Assembly (NCBI GenBank): GCA_015680685.1
Contig: MNCI01003674.1
Span: 85,311-149,310, forward strand
DNA: 64,000 nt
From: Gnetum montanum
Taxonomy: Eukaryota > Streptophyta > Gnetopsida > Gnetales > Gnetaceae
Direction: 5' to 3'
Position numbers and translations under genes: made by a program. The first letter of the stretch is position 1, and each line of letters starts with the position of its first letter. Under the pieces are notes generated by a model. The model had not been told where the DNA came from, ran no database searches, and saw only the letters and a program-made list of their open reading frames with translations. Of the stretch, positions 46,744 through 58,577 are shown in pieces.

Positions 46744-47564
46744 TGATGAGAGCAATTACTCTAGCGATTTATTCTAATTATTAGAGCAGTTACTCTAGCA
46801 AGTTATTCTAATTATTAGAGTGGCAGTTTTTCTAATTATTAGAGTAGTTTCTCCCAAGCCTATAAATACAATGCCCAAGCGCACAATTTAGGGGGAAGTA
46901 TTAAGGAATTCTTTTAGGAGTCAAGTAGCAAAAATTTGGTAGTCTAAAGTATTTTCCAAGTGCCCACAGCAGGATCTTTATTCGAGCATTGTGTACCTGA
47001 GCACACGTTGTGTACAGCAATAAAGATGAGCTCTTTGATTCATCCTTGCAGCACTTGAGATTTGTTTTCTTACTTATTTCTTTTATTTTATTTTCTTCTA
47101 CATTTATTTTATTTTATTTTATGCACTTTACATTTTTGTTATTAGCACACACAGTACAATCACTTCGAGCATGTGTGTAACACTTGGTAACCCAGTAATG
47201 ATTAGCATTTGGTAATCCCAGTAGTGTTGTGCTGGTTCAGGATGTGTACAGCAAGTGAGAATGGATACTGGTGTTAGGATTAGTTAAAGCCTAGTTAATT
47301 AGTAGTTAAGTTAAATTAGTTACTTAGTTATCTCTCTCTCTCCTCCCCAGGACATAAAAACATAAAAGCTATAAAAATCATATGCCTCAAGCTTATTTAA
47401 CCATACAATCATGACATACAAGTAAGTTTGGGAAGATAACGATCAACCAACCTATCCTTGTTCCACAAGGATGCATAAGCACTTAGTCCTTGGAATTCAA
47501 CCGGATCATGCGTGAAACACTTGTATTCATATGGCTAAGTGTAGGGGTACCTCGCTGCTCATCA
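46744..47564 (+). repeat. Element F 3' LTR
   Basis: 821 bp, TGATGAGAGC to CGCTGCTCATCA; U3 has two or three of the TTCTAATTATTAGAG units against four in the 5' LTR. TATA box GCCTATAAATACAA is near 46857 and the AATAAAG signal near 47020. Confidence 0.9.
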
Positions 47565-48760
47565 CGATTGAGGGCATTAATTATTATATTTTATTTTTTA
47601 AGAATATATTTGATCTCAAAGTCATGTTCTACAAGTAAGTCCATCCATCTATGTTGTCTTGTATTTAATATGGGTTATTTCTACCAGTGTTCTAGACTCT
47701 TATAATAATTTTTTAATAAAAATCATTTTTGACAACAATAATGTCTCCAAACTTTTAAAGCATGTATGATTACTAATAATTTCAAATCATGGGTTAAAAA
47801 TTTACATTGGCTTGTCATAATTTACAATATTCAAAATATAACACATTATCTTCTTGCAAATAAACAACACCATTTTCCACTTTGCAAGCATCCATGGATA
47901 CTTCAAATGGTAATTCTTCATCTAGATTTCTCAAGATAGGTGTCATCTTTAAGAGCATCTTCAATCTTAGAAATACTTTCCTACATATTTCATCAAACTT
48001 AAACATACATTTTTCTTACAAGAGATCAATTGAAAAGTTACAACAATAGAATAATCTTTAATGAAGCGATGATAAAATCCTATTAAACCCAAAAAAAACT
48101 ACAAATTGTTGTATCATCCTTAGGTATCAACCATTCTTGGATTACACTAATTTTAGATTGATCTACTTATAATCTTTGTTTAGATACAGTGTGATCCAAG
48201 CATGATACCTCTTCTTTGAAAAACTGACGCTTACTAAGTTCTTCTTTTAGTTGGTTTTGTTTTAAGGTTTCCATGGTAATATTCAAATGTTCTACATATT
48301 CTTCTCTTGTCTTAAAATAAATGAGTATATCATCCATAAATACAATAACAAATTTATCAAGGTATTCTCAAAAAATATTATTCATTAAAGCCATAAACTT
48401 TGCAGGTATATTACTAAGTTTGAATGGCATCACAAAAAATTTGTACAATCTATACCTTTTTCTAAATACAATTTTCTTAATATCTTTTTTTTATTCTTAT
48501 CTAGTGTTATCTGGATTTTAAATCAATCATGAAAAAGTAACATGCTCTTCTAAGTTGATCAAATAGATCATTTATCCTAGGTAAGGAAAAAGTATTTTTA
48601 ATCATTACTTTGTTTAACATCCTATAATCAATACAATCTGAAGGTACCATTCTTCTTCTTGTCAAATAAGACCATTGCTCCTAAGGTGAGACACTAGGAT
48701 TTATTTTCTCTTCCTCTTGTAACTAATCTAATTATATCTTTAATTTTCTTATTTCCACTA
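47565..48760 (-). pseudogene. rt: Element E RT and RNase H pseudogene
   Basis: Minus strand, heavily broken. RT: LRSNGLI, then a [20 protein letters not shown] run, [19 protein letters not shown], a catalytic loop near 48330 where FMDD survives in FVIVFMDDILIYF, and FLGLIGFYHRFIKDYS. RNase H: PFEVSMDACKVENGVVYLQE (63-codon open frame 47815-48006), NPxFEIISNHT and HALKVW-like words. Element F lies directly beyond 47565. Confidence 0.75.
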
Positions 48761-49154
48761 TGGAAAATCTATATGGGCCTTTTGAGATTGGTTCTATACC
48801 TAAAAAATATCAATTGCATGTTCCATAGTACTATTGAGTGATATACTTTATTTTCACTAAATATTATACTTTATTTTCAATAAATATTAAATTCTTGTAC
48901 TCCTTAAGTTCTTTTAAATCTTAATGTTTGAATATTTTTGGGATTAAATTATCTTCACAACAAACATAGTAGTGTCTTTATTAACTAGTCTCTTCGCTTG
49001 TTTAATAATTATTCTATGAATTTGGTTCATTGTTCCTATCTCCTTAGAACCCTGACTTCATCAATGATTGGTATTTTTAAAATTTGGATTCAAAAATAAG
49101 TGGCAACATTGAATTTTTTTACGAAGGAAATTCCTAATATTGCATCAACATCTC

Positions 49155-49463
49155 CTAATTAAAATTTTTTAAAAAATCACCAATAGAAGAAATTTCTTGA
49201 AAAATAAAGTTAATTTCACCAAACCTAGTATGTTTACTCACATTCATACCATCTACAAGTTCCACTTTAATAAATTTTCTAGAAGGTATGGTTAGATTTA
49301 ATGTTTTAACTAGATATGGTAAAATAAAATTATTGCATTCATCGATATTAATTAAAAATTTAGCTTTTTTATCCTTAATTGACCCTTCATATATGAGTAA
49401 GGTTAATTGAAATTTTTTCAAATTTAACTTCACCAATGTTAAAATTTTCTTCATTCTAGTCAT
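49155..49463 (-). pseudogene. pro: Element E protease pseudogene
   Basis: A 102-codon open frame with LLIYEGSIKDKKAKFLINID, ECNNFILPYLVKTLNL and VELVDGMNV. It follows the retropepsin_2 pattern (LIDSGASHNFIxxxLxxxLGL...VxLADG). The Asp-Ser-Gly triad is replaced by Asp-Glu-Cys, so it is dead. The phrase order is typical of Tekay/Del chromoviruses. Confidence 0.75.
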
Positions 49464-49479
49464 GGTAGTTACTTAACCT

Positions 49480-50660
49480 TTTTCTATAGCCACATTGGTG
49501 TTATATTTCTAATTTATACTCTGACTATTCCTTTGAATTATTGCTCATAGTTTTGGGAAATCTCACTTAAATTGGATTTCATCACAAGCAAAGCATCTAG
49601 ATCGATCTCTCTTACTTACTGTCTCCTCCATAATTTCTTGTCCAATAGTTGCATTCCTTACTTGATTTGATTCCTCATAAATTTTTATGATTCTATAAGT
49701 TTCATCCATTATTTTTGGATTTTGGACATGTGTCTAAGGTTGTAATTCAATAGGTAGTTTATCAATGAATTTTGAGGCCATTTCACTCTCTTCACAATAA
49801 CTTACATATCTTCATAGGTCATAGAACTTTTTGTAGTAATCTTCTACAGATTGTCAACCCAATCTTAACAAGTGAAATCTCATCTTTCATTCCTTCAAAA
49901 AGGAATCTAATACAAATTTTTATTCAAAATATTGATAGAAACTATGCTAGTTTGTAATTAATCTTTGATACTTCAATCCATTCCACCATGTTGCAGCAAG
50001 TTCCCTTAAATCTAAGGAGACACCTCCAAGAATTTTGAACTCAATAAATTTAATATGTCAAACTAATTCTTCATGGTATTGAGCTAAGTATTTGCTTTAA
50101 CATTCAAGTTTCATGTTTTTAACATAAACTTGGGTTAATGATTCTCTAGGTAAGGTTTTCCAATTCCAATATCTCTTTTTCTCTAGTTATAATCTTAGCC
50201 CTTGTAGTAGGGTCTCATCCCCATGATACCTAATAGTTGGAGATTAATCTTGATAACAATCTTAAAGTGTAAATTGGAGTCAATCTTGGTAATGATCTCA
50301 GGGTGGAAATTGATCTTGGTAATAATCTACTAGCAGATGTTGATTACAATTATCATCTCTAGATGAATGTATGGTCTCTATGTGGATGTTTATTTTTGTT
50401 ATAGGGTTAGATCAAATTATTTATCACGTTTTTTATGGAAATTTTAAAATAATTCATCTTCCCTTGATCTTTGAACCATTTCCCTTTCAAGTTATTTTAC
50501 AATCTCCTCTAACATGTCTTGCATATGCTTCCTAAACCCTTAATTTAATTAACAAATCTCCTCTTGAATGTCTCAAATCTTATTAATTTGTGTCTCAAGA
50601 GCATCCATATAATCATTGGCATGGTACTCCATGACTCTCCAATAAACTCTTTAGGTTCCA
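49480..50660 (-). pseudogene. gag: Element E gag pseudogene
   Basis: On the minus strand: FxEFKILGGVSLDLRELAAT, WWNGLKYQR, a segment like FLFEGMKDEISLVKIGL, and a zinc-knuckle remnant CFACDEIQFK (about 49563-49612) in which the His and last Cys are lost. The order capsid then knuckle then protease is correct for gypsy. No frame is open for more than about 60 codons. Confidence 0.6.
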
Positions 50661-51042
50661 AAAATTGATAGGTAGAGAAGACAAGGTGAGGTGATTACCC
50701 ATTGCTCCCAATGGTTCATCTTTTGAGATATGGAAGTGATTAAGTGGCTCCTCGAAGAAGTTAAAACTACTTGAAAATGAATTTTATGCACTTACTTAGC
50801 TCATGGTTATATTTAGAAAGCCACATTTAATGAAAAACTATTAATTTTTAGGTTCTAAATCAAATTTCCAAGGTCTTGGAATGGCTTCAAAATTTAATTT
50901 TTGGGCTTTTGTAGGCTGAATTTCATTGTTCTATTGCATTTGAAAGCTAAAAATATATTATAAATGACTCTTATTTTGTTGAAAATAGACTTCAAAATCA
51001 AAATTTATGGCCATTTTATGCTAATAATTTCATGCTTTATGA

Positions 51043-51096
51043 GACTTCTCAAGATATCACCCATCCCAATACTACTCGAGGATGAGCATGCTTAAT
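51043..51096 (-). ncRNA. 5S rRNA-derived segment (pseudogene or retroelement module)
   Basis: Minus strand reads ATTAAGCATGCTC...GAGTAGTATTGGGATGGGTGA...GAGAAGTC. It follows nucleotides about 48-103 of plant 5S rRNA (TTAAGCGTGCTTGGGCGAG, AGTAGTACTAGGATGGGTGA, GAAGTCC), including the A-box and C-box of the internal RNA polymerase III promoter. About three quarters of positions match by eye. The rest of 5S is not recognisable. Cassandra-type TRIM elements carry such a module in their LTRs, and 5S-derived SINEs also exist. It lies in E's leader, about 520 bp left of G. Confidence 0.75.
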
Positions 51097-51616
51097 TATA
51101 GAATTTTTACCTCAGCTATGGAAAACTCGTTAAATTGACTACTTATTCAAATTTGAGCATATTTTAATATTTAAACTTTTTCTACTTATACATAAATTTT
51201 CAAAAAAAATGAATTTTTTCATCACCTGACAGACCTTAATTTTTCCATCGATCAACATACTTTTTAAATTTTTCCACCAATCAATGAACTTTTAAAATTT
51301 TAAGATTAATTGACAAACTTTTTTCTCATTACCCAAAATGCCATGGGTGGTTAGAATGCATGGTACACAGGATTTTGAAGTGCATGTTTCTCTTGATGCA
51401 AAGGAGATTAGGGTGCATAGTGCCTAGGAGGTTGGGATGCACAGTACCTCCAATGTTCACAATGTTTTTGGATAATGAGAGTTTGCCAAAAATTTTGGTT
51501 TCTTATTTGGTAATGGAAAAGGAAATGTTAATGAATGTGATAGATGGTGCTACAACCAAGGAGATGAAGAAGATGTGGCTTCCTACTACATTATATTGGA
51601 AGTGGTTGTTACATTG
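51097..51616. other. Unassigned flank between the 5S-like segment and G
   Basis: AT-rich, with a plus-strand 93-codon frame at 51360-51641 that runs into G's LTR and has no recognisable domain. It contains an imperfect repeat (GGTTGGGATGCACAGTACCTCC and similar near 51350-51450). It could be the outer part of a TRIM-like LTR carrying the 5S-like segment, but no edges were found. Confidence 0.35.
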
Positions 51617-52704
51617 TGGAGCAAGTTCACTCCACAACTAAATCACCTTTAATGCATTAAATTCAAATATTATGAAAAGAAAAAATTATTTGCTAGAAGA
51701 TAAGAAAAATAGCTAAATTCAATTAAAATTATTAGAAGATTAAATTAGGGTTCACACAATCCATAAGCATCCAAAAACCTATCACACTCAAACGATATTG
51801 CAAAGCATGAGGCTCTACAATCACACAATTTGTTCTTAATGCAAGACACAACCAATATAAATATCTTCCACAACCTGAGATTGAGATCTCAACTCACAAA
51901 TGAGATACAAGAGAATAGAACACATAGATCAACACACCACAAGTTGACCTTGGAGCTGCAATCACCTATTACACTCACCTAATGTGCTTACCGCATCTCT
52001 CTTGCCCAATTCTCCTTGCATACAAGCTCCCCCTCCTTCTCATGGATGAAGGCATACATAATTATAAAGATCCAAAACCCTAGAAATCTTTCTATTTACC
52101 TCCCTAGATGTTTTCCAATCAATACATCATGTCAAAGCTTTTCTTCTTCACTAACATAGATGTCTATGGTATCATGTAGACATCTCCTATGAGAGCTCTG
52201 TTCTTATGAGAGACATCTACTATTTTTGAGAGATGTCTTCTCTAGACTAGAGACATCTACACTTCAAGGGAGATGTCTTTGAGGATATGTCTATCTTTCT
52301 AAGGATATGTCTTCTCTGAAAGCCCTACTCTCAGGAAAACATCTACTTTTTTTGGTAGATGTCTTCTACAAAATAAAGACATCTTCACTTTAGGAAATAT
52401 GTTTTTGGAAAGACGTCTTTCTTTTTGAGGAGACGTCTATCTTGAAGGTGCCAAAAATGAAAATTCTTGTTTTAATGCCAAGATCCTTTGGATGCCTTCC
52501 AACAAGTCCCCATAGATCCTAGAACCTTCTAAGTCATTAAAATAAGCCAAAAATACCTACAAACATGCCAAAACATCCAAGAATATTTATCATAAAAATT
52601 CAACACAAAAACTAGACACACACATCCAAGTCTTCTCCAAGTGTGAAACCTACCAAAAAAACTTGTAGGGCAAGCACAAGGAAATAGGTAGAGGTATTCC
52701 TACA
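51617..52704 (-). repeat. Element G 3' LTR (minus)
   Basis: 1,088 bp, minus strand TGTAGGAATACC at 52704, ending GTTCACTT...CCA at 51617. U3 (52150-52450) is packed with AGACGTCT, AGATGTCT and AGACATCT words, followed on the minus strand by a TATA box (CTTTATAATT, about 52053-52063). It aligns throughout with 57487-58577. Confidence 0.9.
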
Positions 52705-52722
52705 CCAAATCTCCCATACTTC
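52705..52722 (-). other. Polypurine tract (G)
   Basis: Minus strand AGTATGGGAGATTTGG just before TGTAGGAAT. Confidence 0.75.
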
Positions 52723-52789
52723 AAAATGCAAACTCATGTGAACAAGGGAGTATGGGTAGAAGTGATCCCCCACTCAACAAGTTTGACCT

Positions 52790-52905
52790 CATGGATTCAT
52801 ACAACATCATCAATGGATTGATTCTTCCAATGGATTAAATATTCATGCCTCTTAACTCCCCAAGTACTAGAAGCTTCCCTTTGCTTAAGTACGATTTCCA
52901 TCTTC
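52790..52905 (-). pseudogene. Element G chromodomain remnant
   Basis: Minus strand reads VLKQREASSTWGVKRHEYLI, then HWKNQSIDDVV and IHE. This fits the chromodomain pattern of chromovirus integrase tails (VLxxRxxxxRxxxxxEYLVKWKGxxxxDATWE), with one stop near the usual Trp. Such domains steer integration towards particular chromatin. It sits at the end of pol, just before the PPT. Confidence 0.7.
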
Positions 52906-52999
52906 TCCATTGAAGGCTTGGACTAAACAATAGCCCCCTTCAACTCATCGATGCTTCCCTATATGATCTTCTCCTCAACTAGTCCATGATAGTGCATAA

Positions 53000-54239
53000 G
53001 ATTTGAAACATTAAACATAAAAGACATAGCAAGATTGTTTGATAAATCAATCTCAAATGAATTATCATTAATTTTAGCCTTGATTTTGAAAGGCCCCATT
53101 TTCTTAGCTTTCAATTTGGAGAAGTTAACATCTCTCTACCACTTCTTCTTCAAGTACACCCAAACCAAGTTACCAATAGCAAAATTAGGCTTCTGTTGCT
53201 TTCATTCCTCTTAAGGACTCTCTCTTCAGCCTTATTCTCAAAATTTTATTTTACTTATGCATGGAGATCCCTCATATCTTGCACAAAATCAACACTAAGT
53301 TGAGCTTCATCATGAAAGCTCTTCAGAGTGTCTTCCATCTTTGGACAAAATCCATAGTTCACCTCAAATGGGCTTTTTCCAATAGCAACATGAAAAGCAT
53401 TATTATATGAAAATTAAGCATGCCACAACAAGTTTTTCCACCTATTTGGTTGTCCATCACACAAACATCTCAATATGTTTGAGAAGGATTTATTCACCAC
53501 CTCCATTTGGCCATAATATTGTGGATGATATTCACTAGAAAAATTCAACTTTTTCCCTAAAATTTTCTGAAGGGACCTCCAAAAATGAATTGTAAATTTG
53601 TAGTCTCTATCACTAACAATATTCAAAAAATACCATGCAAATTAACAACATGTTGGAAAAATAAATTTGCAACATGAGGGGCATCACTCACCTTCTTGCA
53701 TGGAATAAAATGTGTCATCTTGGAAAAGCTATCCACAACAACAAAAATTGTATCATTCCCACTCATGGTCTTCAGAATACCACTCACAAAGTCCATTGGC
53801 ATACTTTCCCATGGACCTTTGGAAATTGGCAAAGGCATATAGTGTCCATCCACACCTTTACCTCATTTGAACTTTTGACATGTCAAGCACTCCTTGACAA
53901 ATTTTGAGACTTTTGTTGCCATACCAGGCCAAAAATAGTACCTACTCACAAGTTCCAATGTTTTATCCCTACCCATGTGACTTTCCATGCCACTACAATG
54001 CTTTTCGAATAAAATTTTCTTCCTAAAATCACAATTAGGAACACATACCTTTCCATTCTTAAATAACAATTCATCTTGAATATGATATTCCCTCCATTGT
54101 TCTATCTTATTCATCAATGAATCTTTGAGGCTCCTCCAAATGTATCCAAAATCAACATCATTCTCATATAAAGAAGAAAAATCACCCATACCTTCCACAT
54201 GAGATACAATGAAATTTACCACATGCACCCTAGATAATG
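53000..54239 (-). pseudogene. int: Element G integrase pseudogene
   Basis: The HHCC zinc domain is visible (HCSGMESHMG ... CLTCQKFK). The core has [40 protein letters not shown] and YYGQMEVVNKSFSNILRCLC, so all three catalytic acidic residues (Asp, Asp, Glu) are kept. Then AFHVAIGKSPFEVNYGF. Two breaks lie near 53860 and 53625. Plus-strand frames here (53674-53907) are antisense shadows. Wording ([17 protein letters not shown]) is closest to CRM/Reina-type chromoviruses. Confidence 0.85.
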
Positions 54240-54700
54240 CATTAGATAGCACATTAGCTTTTCCACTTTTGTGCTTAAACACAAAATTAAACTCTTGTAA
54301 TTGTGCAACCCACTTCATATGCTTTGCACTCAACTTCTTCTGTAAGTTTAGAAGTTGAATTGCTTTGTGCTCTGTCATCAAAGTGAATTCATTGGGCAAC
54401 AATTAATACCTCCAATGCTTAATTACTTGAAGAATAGCATACAACTCTTTCTCATATATGATATATTTTTTCCTTTACTCATTCAAATTTTTAGAAACGA
54501 AAGTAACAGGCCTACCTTCTTGTGAAAGTACCCCACCAATGGCAAGTCCACTTGCATCGACCTCCACATGAAAAAGCTTCTGAAAATCTAGAATTACAAG
54601 CACTGATTCACTAGTAATATTTGTTTTTAACAATTCAAAGCTCCCTTGGGTTTCATAATCCCACATAAATTCTTTAGTTTTCTTCAACAAAGCAAACATA
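54240..54700 (-). pseudogene. Element G RNase H pseudogene
   Basis: MWDYETQGSFELLKTNITSE, then LFHVEVDASGLAIGGVLSQE (catalytic Asp in VDAS), GRPVTFVSKNLNE, KELYAILQVIKHWRY, FTLMTEHKAIQLLNLQ and KSGKANVLSNALSRV. One stop at about 54473 and another near 54405 break it. Complete in outline. Confidence 0.85.
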
Positions 54701-55377
54701 GACTACAAAATATCACTAAAATTTTTTATGAACCGTCTATAAAAACCTACTAAACAAAGGAATGATCTTACCTCCCCAACATTCTTACAAGTTGGCCAAT
54801 TCCTTATAGTCTTCACCTTGTTAGCTTCCATAAAAATCTAATTTTTAGAAACCACATGCCCCAAATATGTGATTTCCCTCTTGACAAAATGACTTTTCTT
54901 CACATTGATCACCAACTATGCCACCTTTAACTTAAGGCACATCATCCTCAAGTGATCCAAGTGCTCTTCCTCATTAAAGCTATACACCAAAATATCATCA
55001 AAAAAGACAATACAACACATACCAATCAATTCCTTCAATACACCATGCATCAACCTCATGAATGTAGTAGGTGCATTCATGAGCTTAAATGGCATCACCA
55101 ACCACTTAAACAATCCATTCAATGTTTTGAAAGTTGTCTTCCACTCATCACCTAGCCTAATTTTGATTTGATGGTACCCACTCTTTAAATCAATTTTGCT
55201 AAAAATTTTAACATTAGTAAGGACATCAAGGATATCATCCATCCTTGGAATAGAAAACCTGTACCTCACTATTATCCTATTCACTACTCTATAATCAATG
55301 TACATCCTCCATTCATCATTGTCCTTCTTTGACACTAGCACCACTGGAATTGCACAAGGTGAAATGGATTCCCTCAT
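54701..55377 (-). pseudogene. rt: Element G reverse transcriptase pseudogene
   Basis: 153-codon open frame 54916-55377: PVVLVSKKDNDEWRMYIDYR, RYRFSIPRMDDILDVL, FSKIDLKSGYHQIKIRLGDE, WLVMPFKLMNAPTTFMRLMH and the catalytic loop VFFDDILVYS intact. It continues after a stop with KKSHFVKREITYLGHVVSKN and FLCLVGFYRRFIKNFS. The opposite-strand frame at 54952-55155 is a shadow. Confidence 0.9.
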
Positions 55378-55713
55378 GAAGCTAGTTGCAAGTAACCCCT
55401 CTACCTACCTTTGCAATTCAGCCCTCTAATTTGGTTCCATCCAACAAGCTCTCTAATTTGGAATGGTGGCACCAAGAATGAAGTCAATCTGATGCTGTAC
55501 ATTCCTCATCAATGGTAGCCCATCCAATTCTCCCTTGAACAACTTGGGAAATTTCTCCTTCAAGCCTAGCACACATGTAGGAATTTCAACATGCACATCA
55601 TCATAGTTAGTAGAAATTATTGCCATAACAACAAAACAAAAACTAGTTTCAACATGTTTTTTAATATGTTCCCTCTCTTCTAGAAGGATTAAGAAAGCAT
55701 TAAGTGAGCTTTG

Positions 55714-56292
55714 CTACCTCACTTGTTCAACTGACATAGGAATCAAATCATGGACTCCATCAAGTCTAACAACACTCCACACATTTCTTGCTTCATCAAA
55801 CTGAGCATCATTGTCAAAATTCCAAGGTCTACCAATAATTACATCAGAACAATCTATTGGAAGTACATCACACCTCACAACATCATGAAAACTTACAATT
55901 TTAAATTTCAAAGTACATTGTTTCCTCACCTCTTGGGAAAAATATTTAGATAACCAATGCACCTTATAGGGTCTTGGATGAGGATTAGTTACCAAATCCA
56001 ATCTAGTAAATTCCTTAGAATAAATAACATTTTCCTGGGCTCCCCCCTCAATCAAAACATGAATCCATTCCCCACTAAGCAAAAAACTAGTCCCAATCTT
56101 AAACAACAATTTCCTATCAAGATGATCTTCTCTATTCACATTCCCCATGAATGCACAAGAATTTAATTTAGAAACATCACCAATTTTTGGAGCATTAGGA
56201 TTACCTCTCTGAAGAACATGGCTTGATGTCTCCTCCAGCTCCATGGTTTGCACATCTTTGCCTTTGGCTACCTTGTAAAGTGAACATTCCAT
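55714..56292 (-). pseudogene. pro: Element G protease pseudogene
   Basis: 192-codon open frame. The active-site loop reads WIHVLIEGGAQENVIY where LIDSGSxxNFI is normal, so the catalytic Asp is Glu and the Ser is Gly. The C-terminal half keeps KVHWLSKYFSQEVRKQCTLK, VRCDVLPIDCSDVIIGRPWN and FDNDAQFDEARN, the wording of chromovirus proteases (CDVVPMDxCHLLLGRPWQxD). The frame is long but the enzyme would be inactive. Confidence 0.85.
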
Positions 56293-57418
56293 TGCTTATG
56301 TTCTTGTTCTTCAAACTTGAAGAACTGAAATTTTAATGAGCTACTACCTTGACCCTTGTCTCCTTTACTTAGGTCCTTCCTAGTTTTACCCTTCTCATCA
56401 CCTCCTTTAGTCTTCTTATCTTGTCTACCCTCCTTTTCTTCAAATTTGAACTTGGATCCCTTATTAGATCTAGATCCCTCTCCTTACCCTTAGAAGTTTG
56501 TTTGCTTGTATTTCTAAATCCACCTAATTTCTTCTCATCTTTGAGTGTCAAATCATAAGCCTCATTAAGGGTTTGTGGCTTATAAAAGAACAAATCTTGC
56601 TGGTAAGTCATTTTGAGACCTCCCAGAAAGATTGAAGCTTGCTCATACTCCTCCCAATTTACCTTAGCTTGATGGAAAAGATTCCAAAATTCAATATATT
56701 ATTCTTTTCCATCCTTGTTACCTTTCCTTAGGAATTTCAACTTCATAATGGTTTCTTATCTCTAACAAGACTGTTCAAATTTCCTTTTCAACCCATATTT
56801 CATCAAATTCCAATTGTTGATAGGTTGACCATTTCATCTTTCATAACCCTAGGACTCCTTTTCCCACCATGTAGAAGCCATACCTTCTAATTTGGATTTA
56901 CCCATAGGTACCCTCAAGTTATTCGGTACCTCTTCCAATAGAAAATTCTTCTCAAGTGCCTTTAGACAACTTGCAAAAGCATTGGTACCATCTACACCAT
57001 TGAAATTCTTCAACTCTACATATGGAAGTCTTGAAGCATTTCTAAATGCTCTAGCAAGCCTTGCCTCATCTTCATCATCAAACTCATTTGAAGAAGTACT
57101 GAGCACCACTTGAGCCCTTGGAGTTATTATTTGAGGAATAGGATTCCCTACCATTGGAATCATTGGATGATGGTTTCCTACACTCCCATAGCTAAATTAA
57201 CCTTTCTCTTCCTCTACTCCATCTCCACCTAGTTGTAAAATTTCTTCATCTAAATGCATGGGCTCTTCATCTCCACATGTCTAAATATGGCTAGGACTGG
57301 CTTGTCTCTCCACCTTCGTGTTGATTTCATCCAATCAAGCAACCATCATCTAGAAGGCTAACTTCATGCTCTCCATGTCATGATTTAGATCTTGCACCTG
57401 TTTCTTCTTAGGTGTCAT
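56293..57418 (-). pseudogene. gag: Element G gag pseudogene
   Basis: Starts at ATG 57416-57418 (MTPKKKQVQDLNHDMESMKL), shortly after the PBS. A coiled-coil-like N-terminus is followed by ELKNFNGVDGTNAFASCLKA, LEKNFLLEEVP and LEGMASTWWEKES. This is the retrotransposon gag capsid pattern (FDGxDPxxWLxxxExyF ... LxGxAxxWW). Then YIEFWNLFHQAKVNWEEYEQ, FLGGLKMTYQQDLFFYKPQT and a Lys-rich basic tail. A zinc knuckle is not recognisable. Stops occur about every 80-100 codons. Confidence 0.8.
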
Positions 57419-57466
57419 CTGAAATTGACAAAATCCTCAACCAAAATTTAAGTAACAATATAACTA

Positions 57467-57480
57467 GGATTCTATACCAA
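57467..57480 (-). other. Primer-binding site, iMet-like (G)
   Basis: Minus strand TTGGTATAGAATCC, a shortened match to TGGTATCAGAGC, six bases inside the 5' LTR end. Confidence 0.6.
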
Positions 57481-57486
57481 TAACAC

Positions 57487-58577
57487 TAGAGTAGGTTCAC
57501 TCCACAATTAAATCACCTTCAACACACTAAATCCAAATATTATGAAAAGATAAAATTATTTTCTAGAAAATAAGAAAAATAGCTAACTTTAATTAAAATT
57601 ATCATAAGATTACATCAAGGTTCACACAACCCACAAGCATCCAAAAACCTATCACACTCAAACAATATTGTAGAGCATGAGGCTCTACAATCACTCAATG
57701 GTTGTTCTCAATGTAAGCCACAACTAATAGAAATCTCTTCCACAACTTGGGACTGAGATCTCAACTCACAAGTGAGATGTAAGAGAATAGAACACATAGA
57801 TCAACACACCACAAGCTAATCTTAGAGCTGCAATCAGCTATTACACTCATCCAATCTCTCTTGCCTAGTTCTCCTTGCATACAAGCCCTCCTCCTTATTA
57901 TGGATGAAGGAATAAATAGTTATAAAGATTCAAAACCCTAGTGAGCTTTCTATTTGCCTCCCTAGATGTTTTCCACATGGATATGGAGTCTTTTGGATGT
58001 TTCCCAATCGATACACCACATAAAAGCTTTTCTTCTTCATCAACATAGATATCTCTAGTATCATGTAGACATCTCCTATGAGAGCTCTATTCTTGAAGAG
58101 AAATCTACTATTTTTGATAGACATCTTCTCTAGACTAGAGACATCTACACTTCAGGGAAGACATCTTTGAGGAGACATCTATCTTTTTGAGGAGATGTCT
58201 TCTATGAAAGCCCTACTCTTGGAAGAGACGTTTACTATTTTTTGTGACATTGTCTATGGACTAGATACATCTTCACTTTAGGAAATATGTCTTTCTTTTT
58301 TAGGAGACGTCTATCCTGAAGGTGCCAAAAATAAAAATGCTTTTTTGATGCCGAGAGCCTCTGGATGACTTCCAACAAGTCCCCATAGATCCTAGAACTT
58401 TCTAAACTCATCAAGATAAGCCAAAAACACCTCCAAACATGCCAAAACATCCAATAATCTTCATCATAAAAATTCAACACAAAAACTAAACACACATGTC
58501 CAGATCTTCTCCAAGCACAAAACCTACAAAAAAACTTGTAGAACAAGCACAAGGAAATCAAAAGAGGTGTTCCTACA
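57487..58577 (-). repeat. Element G 5' LTR (minus)
   Basis: 1,091 bp, pairs with 51617-52704. The start is TGTAGGAACACC on the minus strand; the inner end CTCTA has lost the canonical CA. The same AGACATCT/AGATGTCT array lies at about 58040-58320. The 143-codon minus frame at 58235-58666 crosses the LTR edge and is not a gene. Confidence 0.9.

Larger units (their letters stand above)
38727..47564 (+). mobile_element. Element F: Athila/Tat-like gypsy element with internal pol deletion
   Basis: 8.8 kb with TGATGAGAG...CATCA LTR ends, tRNA-Asp PBS, gag, protease, RT, then a jump near 44010 into the integrase core, a 3' non-coding module, PPT and 3' LTR. It splits E's pol: on the minus strand the RNase H end (LMPSI) stops at 47565 and the continuation (EPDVEL) starts at 38726. 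Flanking five-base words are TGGTT (38722-38726) and CGATT (47565-47569), possibly one duplication with two transitions. Confidence 0.9.
51617..58577 (-). mobile_element. Element G: chromovirus (CRM/Reina-like), minus strand
   Basis: 7.0 kb, LTR to LTR, with the longest surviving ORFs of the window. Right to left: 5' LTR, iMet-like PBS, gag, protease, RT, RNase H, integrase, chromodomain, PPT, 3' LTR. It is inserted in E's leader. The TSD could not be settled (CATTG on the left, TCATG on the right). All pol domains are interrupted by only a few stops or shifts, so it is probably younger than D and E. Confidence 0.9.

Noticed and set aside
51360-51641. 93-codon plus frame
   Set aside because: Runs into G's LTR, has no domain and holds a local repeat.
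53674-53907. Plus-strand frames over G (also at 54952, 55750, 56892)
   Set aside because: Antisense shadows of minus-strand integrase, RT, protease and gag.
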